Assembly: GCA_900547345.1 (NCBI GenBank)
Contig: URGG01000038.1
Span: 1-16,773, forward strand
Direction: 5' to 3'
Length of the DNA stretch: 16,773 nt
Origin: an uncultured Collinsella sp.
Lineage (GTDB): Bacteria; Actinomycetota; Coriobacteriia; Coriobacteriales; Coriobacteriaceae
How positions within the stretch are numbered: the stretch's first letter is position 1; each line of letters opens with the position of its first letter. Both the position numbers and the translations under genes were made by a program. This document shows, one piece after another, positions 1 through 7,401 of this stretch. Below the pieces are notes generated by a model. The model worked only from the letters and a program-made list of their open reading frames with translations. It had not been told where the DNA came from and did not search any database.

Positions 1-15
1 AGGGACGGGAGCAGC

Positions 16-33
16 TATACTACTCTCAGTAGT
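16..33 (+). promoter_or_regulatory. Possible -10 element and small dyad upstream of purE
   Basis: TATACT at 16-21 resembles a -10 hexamer and overlaps a dyad, ACTACT (19-24) and AGTAGT (28-33), around a 3-nt loop. The -35 region would fall off the left edge of the window, so the promoter cannot be confirmed. A 10-bp palindrome, GCGGATCCGC, follows at 42-51 and could be a leader structure or chance in GC-rich DNA. Confidence 0.25.
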
Positions 34-84
34 TAAGGGTCGCGGATCCGCCGCGTCGCCGTTCTCAACAGGAGGTCTTTGTTT

Positions 85-549
85 ATGGCAGATCAAAAGC
101 CGGTTGTCGGGATCATCATGGGTTCCAAGTCCGACCTGGGCGTTATGGAAGGTTGCACCGCCGAGCTCGAGGCGCTGGGCGTGCCCTATGAGCTTGTCAT
201 TGCGAGCGCACACCGCACACCGGCGAAGGTCCACGAGTGGGCTTCGACTGCCGCCGATCGCGGTATCAAAGTGATTATCGCCGCCGCCGGCAAGGCCGCT
301 CACCTGGGTGGTGTCGTGGCTGCCTTTACGCCGCTGCCGGTCATCGGCGTGCCTATGAAGACGAGTGACCTGGGCGGCATGGATTCGCTGCTGTCGATGG
401 TGCAGATGCCTTCGGGCGTGCCCGTGGCCTGCGTTGCCATCAACGGCGCCAAGAACGCCGCCATCTATGCCACACAGATTCTGGGTGCTTGCGACCCAGA
501 GTACCGCAAGGTTATCGAGAAGATGAAGCAGGAGATGGCCGACGCCTAG
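85..549 (+). CDS. purE: PurE, phosphoribosylaminoimidazole carboxylase / N5-CAIR mutase
   Basis: This 154-residue protein acts in de novo purine synthesis and forms carboxyaminoimidazole ribonucleotide (CAIR), either from N5-CAIR or directly from AIR and CO2. Visible family motifs are GSKSD (residues 13-17), SAHRTP with His43 (41-46), and AAHLGG with His73 (71-76); length is normal for a stand-alone PurE. The ATG at 85 was chosen because GGAGG at 71-75 lies 9 nt upstream; an in-frame TTG at 79 is too close to that site. The active-site loop reads AAGKAAHLGGVV, where the common class I form has AGAGGAAHLPGM, so the Gly-to-Lys and Pro-to-Gly changes leave mutase versus direct carboxylase activity open. 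No purK is visible, although it could lie outside the window. The sortase gene begins 36 nt downstream with no terminator between. Confidence 0.95.
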   Translation: MADQKPVVGIIMGSKSDLGVMEGCTAELEALGVPYELVIASAHRTPAKVHEWASTAADRGIKVIIAAAGKAAHLGGVVAAFTPLPVIGVPMKTSDLGGMDSLLSMVQMPSGVPVACVAINGAKNAAIYATQILGACDPEYRKVIEKMKQEMADA

Positions 550-584
550 GCGTTCCGCCGTTTCACCGCAGTATAAGGAGAGCC

Positions 585-1589
585 ATGTCCGACTATCAGG
601 GAAAACGATTCAAGGCTTCTCAGATTCCCGATCCGTCGAAGCCGGGTGCTGCCCATGCGGCACAGCAGGGTCGGACATCCTCTCCTCAGCAGCCGCGAGC
701 GGCGCGTCCTGTGACGCCGGCGACGCACCGACGCCAGGACGCGCCGGCGGCGTATCGCCCCTCGTCATATGGCACGGCAAAGAAGCAGGCCCGGACGACG
801 AGGCAACCGAGCGGCGCGCCGTCCAGCTACACCGAGCCGCCGCGTAAGAAGCGCCGCTCCATTATTCCCATTCTGCTCATCATCATCGGTATTGGCCTGA
901 TCGTTGCTGCGGCCGCTATCTTTATCAACGCGCAGATTGGCTACAAGCAGGCGAGCGAGTCGTATCAAAAAATCGAAAAGCAATATGTGAGCGACAAGGA
1001 CGCCAGTGGCGTGCCAATTATCGACTTTGATGCACTTGCCCAGACGAATCCCGAGGTTGTGGGTTGGATTTACGCGCCCGGCACCAACATCAACTATCCC
1101 GTCGTGCAGACCAACAACAACTCCAAATACCTCAACACGCTGTTTGACGGTACGGCTAACGCGTCCGGTGCCATCTTCTTGGATAGCGACGACACCGCGC
1201 CGGGCATGGTGGATCAGCAGACCACGATCTACGGCCACCATATGAACGATGGGTCGATGTTCAACGTGATTTCGGATACGACCGATCAAGCGACGTTCGA
1301 CAGCATGGACTACGTGTACTACATCACACGTGACGCGACGTATAAGCTGCGTCCGCTGGCGACCAAGGTGGTCGAGGACACGTATGCCAAGGCGCGCACG
1401 CCCAACTTTGAGGGCGATGACGGACTGAAGAATTATCTGTCCGAGATGCTCGACGGTGCCTCTGCCGTGGCGAGCGATGCCACCGATCGTGCCGCTTCGG
1501 CAACCAAGGTCGTAACGCTTGTGACCTGCCGTTCGCTGTCATTTAGCAATACGCGCGCCGTCATGGTGCTCACGCCGGTCGAGGAATAA
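585..1589 (+). CDS. Class B sortase, membrane-anchored transpeptidase
   Basis: This 334-residue protein is a cysteine transpeptidase that attaches surface proteins or pilins at the cell envelope. Residues 1-92 are basic and rich in Pro, Gln and Ala (predicted cytoplasmic and disordered), followed by one membrane segment at about 93-115. The extracellular catalytic domain contains the sortase B-like GWIYAPGTNINYPVVQ region (about 160-175), the IYGHHM motif with the catalytic His at 218 or 219, TLVTC with Cys315, and Arg324 in SNTRAVMV. The ATG at 585 follows AAGGAG (575-580); the frame is open further upstream, but that part overlaps purE and has no ribosome site. The roughly 90-residue cytoplasmic tail is longer than usual for sortases. 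No LPxTG- or NPQTN-type substrate is encoded in the window, so its target is unknown. It may be co-transcribed with purE and the next gene. Confidence 0.92.
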   Translation: MSDYQGKRFKASQIPDPSKPGAAHAAQQGRTSSPQQPRAARPVTPATHRRQDAPAAYRPSSYGTAKKQARTTRQPSGAPSSYTEPPRKKRRSIIPILLIIIGIGLIVAAAAIFINAQIGYKQASESYQKIEKQYVSDKDASGVPIIDFDALAQTNPEVVGWIYAPGTNINYPVVQTNNNSKYLNTLFDGTANASGAIFLDSDDTAPGMVDQQTTIYGHHMNDGSMFNVISDTTDQATFDSMDYVYYITRDATYKLRPLATKVVEDTYAKARTPNFEGDDGLKNYLSEMLDGASAVASDATDRAASATKVVTLVTCRSLSFSNTRAVMVLTPVEE

Positions 1590-1642
1590 AGTGTCCGGGC
1601 CCCGTCCCAAAAAGACTACCCTGGAAATCAAAAGGAGAAATG

Positions 1643-2059
1643 ATGCTTGAGAACGGCAAATCGATGCCTTCGGTTGATGCTTGGCTGCGCGAAGCCAAGG
1701 CCGATGTTTCGGCGGCTGATTGTGGGATGTACCTGACACACAACGGCGTGGTGCGCGCGACGCCCAAGGCCGAAGTGCGCGGAGTCGAGACCGATGGCGT
1801 GGCGCCAGGCCACAAGGTGGGCGGCATGGTGTTTGGCTTCGATGCCGAAAAGGTGCAGGCCGCTATCGAGGCGACGCGCACGATGCCGGGTATCGGCTAT
1901 GTGCGCGTGTGGCTGGCGAGCGGCGAGCTTACCGTGGGCGACGACATCATGCTCGTGCTCATTGGCGGAGACATTCGCCCGCATGTGGTCGATGCGCTGC
2001 AGTCGCTCGTCGGCACCATCAAGAACGAGTGCGTGAGCGAGGTCGAGCGCGAGGCGTAA
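1643..2059 (+). CDS. MoaE-like protein (molybdopterin synthase large-subunit fold), degenerate
   Basis: This protein has 138 residues. By eye its second half aligns with MoaE: GELTVGDDIMLVLIGG followed by an Arg (112), a helix, then IKNE matches the E. coli GELWPGDEIVFVGV...AHR...YLKTRAPFWKRE region. The Arg of the N-terminal GxVR motif (38) and the lysine equivalent to E. coli Lys119 (127) appear retained, but the position equivalent to Lys126 seems to be Val134, and the WKRE block is missing. MoaE normally takes sulfur from MoaD to convert precursor Z to molybdopterin; no moaD, moaA or moaC is nearby. The protein could be a divergent active MoaE or a repurposed paralogue. Two ATGs lie side by side at 1640 and 1643. 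AGGAG at 1633-1637 favours 1643, leaving a 5-nt spacer. A terminator follows. Confidence 0.5.
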   Translation: MLENGKSMPSVDAWLREAKADVSAADCGMYLTHNGVVRATPKAEVRGVETDGVAPGHKVGGMVFGFDAEKVQAAIEATRTMPGIGYVRVWLASGELTVGDDIMLVLIGGDIRPHVVDALQSLVGTIKNECVSEVEREA

Positions 2060-2092
2060 GGCCTCGTCGGCAATCCGAGTCTGTCTATAGCG

Positions 2093-2133
2093 AAAGCCCG
2101 CCGGCAGTTCATGTAGATCTGCCAGCGGGCTTT
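2093..2133. terminator. Bidirectional hairpin terminator between convergent genes
   Basis: The arms 2093-2107 (AAAGCCCGCCGGCAG) and 2119-2133 (CTGCCAGCGGGCTTT) pair over 15 positions with one C/A mismatch around an 11-nt loop. The AAA and TTT at the ends give a short U tract in either direction. It lies between the MoaE-like gene (+) and the PF06541 gene (-), which end towards each other, so it probably serves both. Confidence 0.8.
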
Positions 2134-2165
2134 GATGTGTTGGAGCTATTTTGCTCTGGCGTTTG

Positions 2166-3395
2166 CTACACGCGTGTGGCGTCCTTGGGGCTCATGGTCA
2201 TACTCTGAAAACGGTTCTCCATATATTCGTTATCGAAATGCTTGTCATAGAACTGTGCGACGGGAATATTTCGAACGGTTCCGTTGACGCGCTGATACCA
2301 ATAGTCGAGCGATTGCAACGTCATGACGCCGTCGATCAACATGACGGCGGTCAGGATGACGGTAGCAGAGTAGCGGCGTTTCCATGGAATCATATTGATG
2401 AGCTTAAGCAGGCGCGGCAGCAAGACCTTGATCCAGATGAGGCCACCCAGGCCCCACATGCAGGCAAACGGCGTGCATGTGCGTCCCCCGGTCAATACCG
2501 CGATGGGATCGGGCATGCCGAATAGCCTAATGTGTGAATAGCTCCACGACACCACGCCAAATGAGGTCTGCATAAACCAGCCTACAAACACCTCGAAAGC
2601 GCCGCCGATCAGGGCACTTACCAGGAAAATGATCAGAGGATTCTTTTTATAGAAGCGGTTGAGCGCCATGGTCATGAGCACCGCGCCAAATCCGTAGATG
2701 GGGCTAAAGGGGCCAAATAGCATACCGGCACGGTCCTGATAGACGCCGGGATCGACGACGACCATATGCCAGACTTCCTCGAGAATGAGACCTAACACGC
2801 TGCAGACGAAGAATACCCAGAACAGGTTGAAGTAGTTGAGCTTGATGTAGCCCTCGCCGGTTTCGTCGCGGCCGAGCATCCCCTCGGCGGCGGCATCGCG
2901 GTCGAGCATCTCTTGCAGACGGCGCTGCAGTTCGCGCTCCTGGCGTAGCGTGGGGTCGACGGTGGCCGACAGCGCAATGAGGATGACAAGCTGGACGGCG
3001 GGGCGCAGCAGGAAGGGTCCGATGCCCTGGAGCATCACGTCAACTAAAAGCTCCACGACGGTAAATGCGATGAGGACGTAAGACAGGCGGGCGGCATTGC
3101 GCCGCTGGTCCTTGATGAGGTCCAGGCCAAAGACGATCAAGATGATCGCGCTTGCCGCCGAGAGCATAATGCCGGCGACGATAAGGCCAACCGCGACCAG
3201 GGTGTTATCACCGAGCTTAGCGGCGACGTTGCCGTTAATGAGTGCGGTGATGACCTGCCACATAAAGACGGCGACTGACGGGAGCGTGCCCACGCCAGAT
3301 AGGGTGCACAGGACTGCGTAGACCTTGATGATAAGGGGGATCTTCTTGGCCTCCGTGGTGCTGGGGACACTGGGGTCGAGTTGATTTCGATCCAT
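2166..3395 (-). CDS. Putative ABC transporter permease-like membrane protein (PF06541 family)
   Basis: This 409-residue integral membrane protein has hydrophobic segments at about 22-53, 64-94 and 101-147 (the last probably two helices). A charged, Arg/Glu-rich linker follows (about 148-186), then further helices from about 188. The C-terminal half contains the features that suggest PF06541: GMLFGPFSPIYGFGAVL (224-240), a helix with GGAFEVFVGWFMQ (264-276), W-SYSHIRLFG (284-293) and MWGLGGLIWIKVL (313-325). Members are annotated as ABC permeases but their substrates are not established, and no ATPase partner is adjacent. The ATG (complement of 3393-3395) is preceded on the minus strand by a GAGAAAGG ribosome site. 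It stands alone, with a dyad 17-34 nt upstream. The N-terminal 180 residues look like an added domain compared with short family members. Function is unknown. Confidence 0.75.
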   Translation of the reverse strand: MDRNQLDPSVPSTTEAKKIPLIIKVYAVLCTLSGVGTLPSVAVFMWQVITALINGNVAAKLGDNTLVAVGLIVAGIMLSAASAIILIVFGLDLIKDQRRNAARLSYVLIAFTVVELLVDVMLQGIGPFLLRPAVQLVILIALSATVDPTLRQERELQRRLQEMLDRDAAAEGMLGRDETGEGYIKLNYFNLFWVFFVCSVLGLILEEVWHMVVVDPGVYQDRAGMLFGPFSPIYGFGAVLMTMALNRFYKKNPLIIFLVSALIGGAFEVFVGWFMQTSFGVVSWSYSHIRLFGMPDPIAVLTGGRTCTPFACMWGLGGLIWIKVLLPRLLKLINMIPWKRRYSATVILTAVMLIDGVMTLQSLDYWYQRVNGTVRNIPVAQFYDKHFDNEYMENRFQSMTMSPKDATRV

Positions 3396-3411
3396 ACGCT
3401 ACCTTTCTCGT

Positions 3412-3429
3412 CTTGTAGTAGCCTACAAG
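3412..3429 (-). promoter_or_regulatory. Perfect 7-bp dyad in the leader of the PF06541 gene
   Basis: CTTGTAG (3412-3418) and CTACAAG (3423-3429) form a perfect inverted repeat with a 4-nt centre, just upstream of the minus-strand ribosome site. It could be an operator or an mRNA stem-loop; the sequence alone does not distinguish these. The rest of the 296-nt gap (3396-3691) contains a GGACG-AA-CGTCC dyad at 3458-3469 and the purF promoter candidate. Confidence 0.4.
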
Positions 3430-3644
3430 GATACGCCGACGACCAGCTAAAAGACAGGACGAACGTCCCAATTGCAACAATGTAGCCCCTAGCGCGGGCG
3501 AGACACGGCGCACGGGAAGTCTTCGAGGCCGTTGCCCCTGAGAGTGGACTACCCAATAAAATGTTTGGTCGCAAAACGGATAATAAGCTCGGTGGGCTTT
3601 TAAAAAGCGCTGCTCATGCGCGGGGGAGCGCGTCGCGCCGTGCG

Positions 3645-3650
3645 TATAAT
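3645..3650 (+). promoter_or_regulatory. Consensus -10 hexamer (TATAAT) for purF
   Basis: A perfect TATAAT at 3645-3650 would start transcription near 3657, about 35 nt before the purF ATG. No TTGACA-like -35 sits at the expected distance, where the sequence is G-rich. A short GGCG/CGCC stem (3653-3656 with 3662-3665) lies at the predicted start site. No PurR-box dyad or purine-riboswitch fold was recognised. Confidence 0.45.
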
Positions 3651-3691
3651 AAGGCGGGTAACGCCAAAATACGAGGCTCTGAGGGGATGCC

Positions 3692-5362
3692 ATGTCTCAA
3701 GAAACCATCCGCGCGGCCGAGCGTGCCGCGGGACAGGTGAACGCCATGTCGACGTATGATCCGGACTCTGACCAGCTGCATGAGGAATGCGGCGTTTTTG
3801 GTGTCTGGGCGCCCGATCGCGACGTGGCTCGACTGACGTACTTTGGCCTGCGTGCACTGCAGCATCGCGGCCAAGAATCGGCGGGAATCGCCGTTGGTGA
3901 CGGCGGTACGGTTATGGTCCGCAAGGATCTGGGCCTGCTCGACCGCGTGTTCTCCAATGCCGACTTGTCGACGCTCTCCGGTCAGCTGGCCGTGGGTCAT
4001 GTGCGCTACGGCACCGCCGGCGCCAAGAGCTGGGAAGCCTCTCAGCCGCACCTCTCTACCATCAATAGCGTCATTATCGCGCTCGCGCACAACGGCACCC
4101 TCGTCAACACCGACGAGCTGCGTCGCCAGCTGATCGAGCTGGGCGTACCGTTCCTCTCCAACTCGGATTCCGAGGTCGCGACCAAACTCATCGGCTACTT
4201 TACTCAGCGTACTGGCCATCTGCGCGAGGGCATTCGCAAGACCATGGAGCTCGTGCGCGGCGGCTACGCCATGACGCTCATCAACGAGCAGGCGCTCTAC
4301 GCATTCCGCGATCCGCACGGCATTCGCCCGCTCGTGCTGGGCAAGCTGGTGGATGAGGGCCTGGACCAGGCCGATGCCGCATCCGTTTCGCAGCTGCCGT
4401 CGCAGGACGGCGCCGCGACGGTCGACGCCACCACCCATGTCACGCGCGCCGGCGGCTGGGTCGTTGCCTCCGAGACCTGCGCGCTCGATATCGTGGGCGC
4501 CGAGTACGTCCGCGACGTCCGTCCCGGTGAGATTTTGCGCATCAGCGCCGAGGGCCTTGTGTCCGAGCAGGGCGTGCCTGCCGCCGAAGAGCCTGCTAAC
4601 TGCATTTTTGAGCAGGTCTACTTTGCCCGCCCCGACTCCATCATGAACGGCAAGAGCGTCTATGCCTGCCGTTACGACATGGGTCGTCAGCTGGCACATG
4701 AGGAGCCCGTCGAGGCCGATCTGGTCATCGGCGTGCCCGACTCCGGCCTGCCGCCCGCGGAGGGGTATTCGCACGAGAGCGGTATTCCCTTTGGCGAGGG
4801 CCTTATCAAGAACCGCTATGTGGGCCGTACGTTTATCGAGCCCACGCAGGAGCTGCGCGCCATGGGCGTGCGCATGAAGCTCAACCCGCTGCGCGACAAC
4901 ATCGAGGGCAAGCGCCTGGTCGTCATCGACGACTCCATCGTGCGCGGCACCACCATGGTGCAGCTCGTCAAGATGCTGCGCAACGCTGGCGCCAAGGAGA
5001 TTCATATCCGCATCAACTCGCCCGAGGTCATCTGGCCGTGCTTCTACGGTATCGATACCGACGTGCAGTCGCAGCTTATCAGCGCCAACAAAACGGTCGA
5101 CGAGATTTGCGAGTACATTGGCGCCGATTCGCTGGCTTTCCTTTCGGTCGAGGGCCTGCTTAAGGTCATGCCCAAGGGCGGTTACTGCGATGCGTGCTTT
5201 ACCGGCCGCTACCCCGTGGCGATTCCCGAGAGCTTTGGCCGCGACAAGTTCATGGAGGGCTTTAAGCCTCGCAACCTGGACAAACCGCTGCACGTTGACG
5301 ACGACGCCGTGGTCGAGAAATACGACGACCGCAGCTGGGAAGAGGAGCACGGCGAGGCCTAA
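3692..5362 (+). CDS. purF: PurF, amidophosphoribosyltransferase (Fe-S, propeptide type)
   Basis: This 556-residue enzyme makes 5-phosphoribosylamine from PRPP and glutamine, the committed step of purine synthesis. A 32-residue propeptide precedes the nucleophile Cys33 in EECGVFGVW. The Ntn glutaminase half shows RGQESAGI (59-66), GHVRYGT (102-108) and AHNG (132-135), and the phosphoribosyltransferase half has the PRPP loop VVIDDSIVRGTT (410-421). Cys304, Cys450, Cys499 and Cys502 match the four [4Fe-4S] ligands of the Bacillus-type enzyme at a nearly constant offset, implying an oxygen-sensitive, self-processed enzyme. Residues about 221-252 form an Ala/Asp-rich insertion before GGWVVASE, and a roughly 28-residue acidic C-terminal tail is present; both make it longer than usual. 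The ATG at 3692 follows GAGGGG (3681-3686). A 156-nt gap separates it from purM. Confidence 0.97.
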   Translation: MSQETIRAAERAAGQVNAMSTYDPDSDQLHEECGVFGVWAPDRDVARLTYFGLRALQHRGQESAGIAVGDGGTVMVRKDLGLLDRVFSNADLSTLSGQLAVGHVRYGTAGAKSWEASQPHLSTINSVIIALAHNGTLVNTDELRRQLIELGVPFLSNSDSEVATKLIGYFTQRTGHLREGIRKTMELVRGGYAMTLINEQALYAFRDPHGIRPLVLGKLVDEGLDQADAASVSQLPSQDGAATVDATTHVTRAGGWVVASETCALDIVGAEYVRDVRPGEILRISAEGLVSEQGVPAAEEPANCIFEQVYFARPDSIMNGKSVYACRYDMGRQLAHEEPVEADLVIGVPDSGLPPAEGYSHESGIPFGEGLIKNRYVGRTFIEPTQELRAMGVRMKLNPLRDNIEGKRLVVIDDSIVRGTTMVQLVKMLRNAGAKEIHIRINSPEVIWPCFYGIDTDVQSQLISANKTVDEICEYIGADSLAFLSVEGLLKVMPKGGYCDACFTGRYPVAIPESFGRDKFMEGFKPRNLDKPLHVDDDAVVEKYDDRSWEEEHGEA

Positions 5363-5390
5363 AACCTGCCATGTAGGGACAGGTTTATTT
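5362..5390 (+). terminator. Weak hairpin terminator after purF
   Basis: AAACCTG (5362-5368) and CAGGTTT (5380-5386) form a 7-bp stem with an 11-nt loop, followed by ATTTT. The left arm starts in the purF stop codon. The loop and right arm contain GGGACAGG, and related AGGT/ACCT sequence recurs at 5395-5404, so alternative folds are possible. It probably attenuates rather than fully separates purF from purM. Confidence 0.55.
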
Positions 5391-5423
5391 TGGTAGGTTT
5401 TACCTGCTGTTTTGTTGATATGA

Positions 5424-5450
5424 CGGCGCGTGCTGTTATGGCACGCGCCG
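5424..5450 (+). promoter_or_regulatory. Strong 10-bp GC hairpin in the purM leader
   Basis: CGGCGCGTGC (5424-5433) and GCACGCGCCG (5441-5450) pair perfectly around a 7-nt loop. No T tract follows on either strand, so it is not a standard intrinsic terminator. It lies 68 nt before the purM ATG and could stabilise or process the mRNA or act as a regulator-binding dyad. The remaining leader to 5518 shows only the ribosome site. Confidence 0.55.
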
Positions 5451-5518
5451 AAATGAACGCAACTATGAGCACCGTTTGGCGCCCGGGCGGCGGACGGTAG
5501 TGGGAGAGGAAGGCTCAG

Positions 5519-6622
5519 ATGAGCGACAGCAAACATGTGACGTATGAGGACGCCGGCGTCGATACCGCTGAGGGCGGCCGCGCCGTCGATGCGATTAAGC
5601 AAATGGTGAAGGACACCAACCGCCCCGAGGTCATCGGCGGCATCGGCGGCTTTGGCGGCCTGTTCTCGGCCGCCGCGCTCAAGGATATGGAAGACCCGAT
5701 CCTGATCAGCGGTACCGACGGCGTGGGCACCAAGCTCGTGCTCGCCCAGATCATGGATCGTCACGAGACAGTGGGCCAGGACCTGGTCGCCATGTGCGTC
5801 AACGACATTTTGGCTTCGGGCGCCGAGCCGCTGTTCTTCTTGGACTACGTTGCCATTGGCCACATCGAGGCCGAGCATATGGCAAAGATCATCAAGGGCG
5901 TTGCCGGCGGCTGCAAGCGCGCGGGCTGCGCGCTCATCGGCGGCGAGATGGCCGAGCACCCGGGCGTCATGGCTCCGGCCGACTACGACCTCGCCGGCTT
6001 TACCGTGGGCGTCGTCGACCGTCCCAAGATGCTCGACCCCGCGAACGTTCGCCCCGGCGATGTGATCCTGGGCCTGCCTTCCACCGGTGTGCACTCCAAC
6101 GGCTACTCGCTCGTGCGCAAGGTCATCGGCGTCGACGGCATTAAGCCGGGCACGCCCGAGGCCGCCGCTAAGGCCGAGGAGCTGAGCTGCCCTCTCGAGG
6201 AACTCAACGGCGCATCGCTGGCAGACGCTCTGCTGGCCCCCACGCGCATTTACGTCAAGCCGATTCTTGAGCTGCTGCGCGGTGGCGCTAATGTGCATGC
6301 CATTGCCCACATCACCGGCGGCGGCATCACCGAGAATCTCAACCGTGCGCTGGCAGACGACGCCGACGCCGTGGTCACCCGCAACGGTGCCGAGATGGGC
6401 TGGGACGTTCCGCCTGTCATTACTTACGTGTCGCGCCAGGCCGAGCTCGCGCCCAACGAGGCGTGCAAGACCTTCAACATGGGCGTCGGCCTGTGCCTGA
6501 TCGTCGCCCCCGAGGACGAGGCTGCCGTGACCGAGGCCCTGGTCGCGCTGGGCGAGAAACCGTTCCGCGTGGGCGAGTGCGTCGAGGGTTCCGGTAAGGT
6601 CGTGTACTCCGATGAGCGCTAA
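5519..6622 (+). CDS. purM: PurM, phosphoribosylformylglycinamidine cyclo-ligase (AIR synthetase)
   Basis: This 367-residue cytoplasmic enzyme uses ATP to close formylglycinamidine ribonucleotide into AIR, the compound PurE acts on. The N-terminal region YEDAGVDTAEGG (9-20), the GIGGFGGLF loop (41-49), DGVGTK (67-72), CVNDILASGAEPLFFLDY (93-110), GGEMAEHPG (141-149), HSNGYSLVR (192-200), HITGGG (264-269) and FNMGVG (319-324) are all present in family order. The length is typical. The ATG at 5519 follows GAGGAAGG (5506-5513). Its last 11 nt overlap the start of purN, so the two are probably translationally coupled. No missing active-site motif was seen. Confidence 0.97.
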   Translation: MSDSKHVTYEDAGVDTAEGGRAVDAIKQMVKDTNRPEVIGGIGGFGGLFSAAALKDMEDPILISGTDGVGTKLVLAQIMDRHETVGQDLVAMCVNDILASGAEPLFFLDYVAIGHIEAEHMAKIIKGVAGGCKRAGCALIGGEMAEHPGVMAPADYDLAGFTVGVVDRPKMLDPANVRPGDVILGLPSTGVHSNGYSLVRKVIGVDGIKPGTPEAAAKAEELSCPLEELNGASLADALLAPTRIYVKPILELLRGGANVHAIAHITGGGITENLNRALADDADAVVTRNGAEMGWDVPPVITYVSRQAELAPNEACKTFNMGVGLCLIVAPEDEAAVTEALVALGEKPFRVGECVEGSGKVVYSDER

Positions 6623-7313
6623 CGAGCAGATGGCTGCCGCCGAGGGCCTGGATTTTGTGCCCTATACCCGTCCGACCGGTACCGATACGGCTGAGCCGCT
6701 CAAGATCGGCGTGCTCATCAGCGGTTCTGGCACCAACCTGCAAGCGCTAATCGACCTGATCGCCGCCGGTAAGCTCAATGCTTCGATTGAGCTTGTGGTG
6801 TCGAGCCGTCCTTCGGCCAAGGGCCTGCAGCGTGCCGAGCGTGCGGGCATCCAGACGCTCACGCTGTCCAAGGACGTCTATGCCGACCCTATCGCCGCCG
6901 ATGAGATTATTGCACACGAGCTGCTCGAGCGCGGCTGCGAGTACGTGGTCATGGCCGGCTACATGCGCATGGTACACGCGCCACTGCTGGCGGCGTTCCC
7001 CAACCGCGTGGTCAACCTGCACCCGGCATTGCTGCCGAGCTTTACCGGTGCGCATGCGATTGACGATGCCTTTGCGCGCGGCGTCAAGGTGACCGGCGTG
7101 ACCGTGCACTTTGCCAACGAGATTTACGACAACGGCCCCATCATCGCCCAGCGCGCGCTGGCTGTCGGGGAGGGCTGGGATGTCGACACGCTCGAGGAGC
7201 ACATCCATGCGATTGAGCACGTGCTGTATCCCGAGGTCGTGCAAATGCTCGCCGACGGCCGCGTCCACGTGCTGGAGAGCGGCAAGGTCGCAATTGACGC
7301 GCCTCGCGGCTAG
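6612..7313 (+). CDS. purN: PurN, phosphoribosylglycinamide formyltransferase
   Basis: This 233-residue enzyme transfers a formyl group from 10-formyltetrahydrofolate to GAR. The phosphate-binding GSGTNLQALI (38-47), the catalytic NLHPALLPSF with Asn135 and His137, and Asp173 in YDNGPI match the Asn/His/Asp triad of the E. coli enzyme. A roughly 29-residue, Ala/Thr-rich N-terminal extension precedes the usual start of the fold (KIGVLISGSG). The ATG at 6612 lies inside the last codons of purM, an 11-nt overlap that suggests termination-reinitiation; an alternative ATG at 6630 would trim only six residues. A strong terminator follows 30 nt downstream, closing the purF-purM-purN block. Confidence 0.95.
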   Translation: MSANEQMAAAEGLDFVPYTRPTGTDTAEPLKIGVLISGSGTNLQALIDLIAAGKLNASIELVVSSRPSAKGLQRAERAGIQTLTLSKDVYADPIAADEIIAHELLERGCEYVVMAGYMRMVHAPLLAAFPNRVVNLHPALLPSFTGAHAIDDAFARGVKVTGVTVHFANEIYDNGPIIAQRALAVGEGWDVDTLEEHIHAIEHVLYPEVVQMLADGRVHVLESGKVAIDAPRG

Positions 7314-7343
7314 CGGCGCACAGTACAATTTAGCCGAGTAGTC

Positions 7344-7388
7344 AGGGTGGTCATTGGCGCCAAGGCGCACGTGGCCACCCTTTGTTTG
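7344..7388 (+). terminator. Rho-independent terminator after purN
   Basis: The arms 7344-7353 and 7372-7381 (AGGGTGGTCA with TGGCCACCCT) pair over ten positions including one G-U. The loop region contains the palindrome TTGGCGCCAA (7354-7363). TTTGTTT follows at 7381-7387. This is the end of the purine block. Confidence 0.8.
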
Positions 7389-7401
7389 GGTAGTCACCTG
7401 C

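Noticed and set aside
42..51. GCGGATCCGC palindrome before purE
   Set aside because: A 10-bp palindrome in GC-rich DNA is expected by chance fairly often, and it has no repeat elsewhere in the window.
3470..3691. Purine riboswitch or PurR-box control of purF
   Set aside because: No pairing pattern of a purine aptamer and no PurR-type dyad was recognised; only a -10 hexamer is supportable.
3614..6310. Very long open frame (898 codons) on the minus strand opposite purF and purM
   Set aside because: It lies wholly antisense to two clearly conserved genes, has a His/Ala/Val/Gly/Leu-rich composition typical of GC-rich antisense frames, and shows no recognisable domain or ribosome site.
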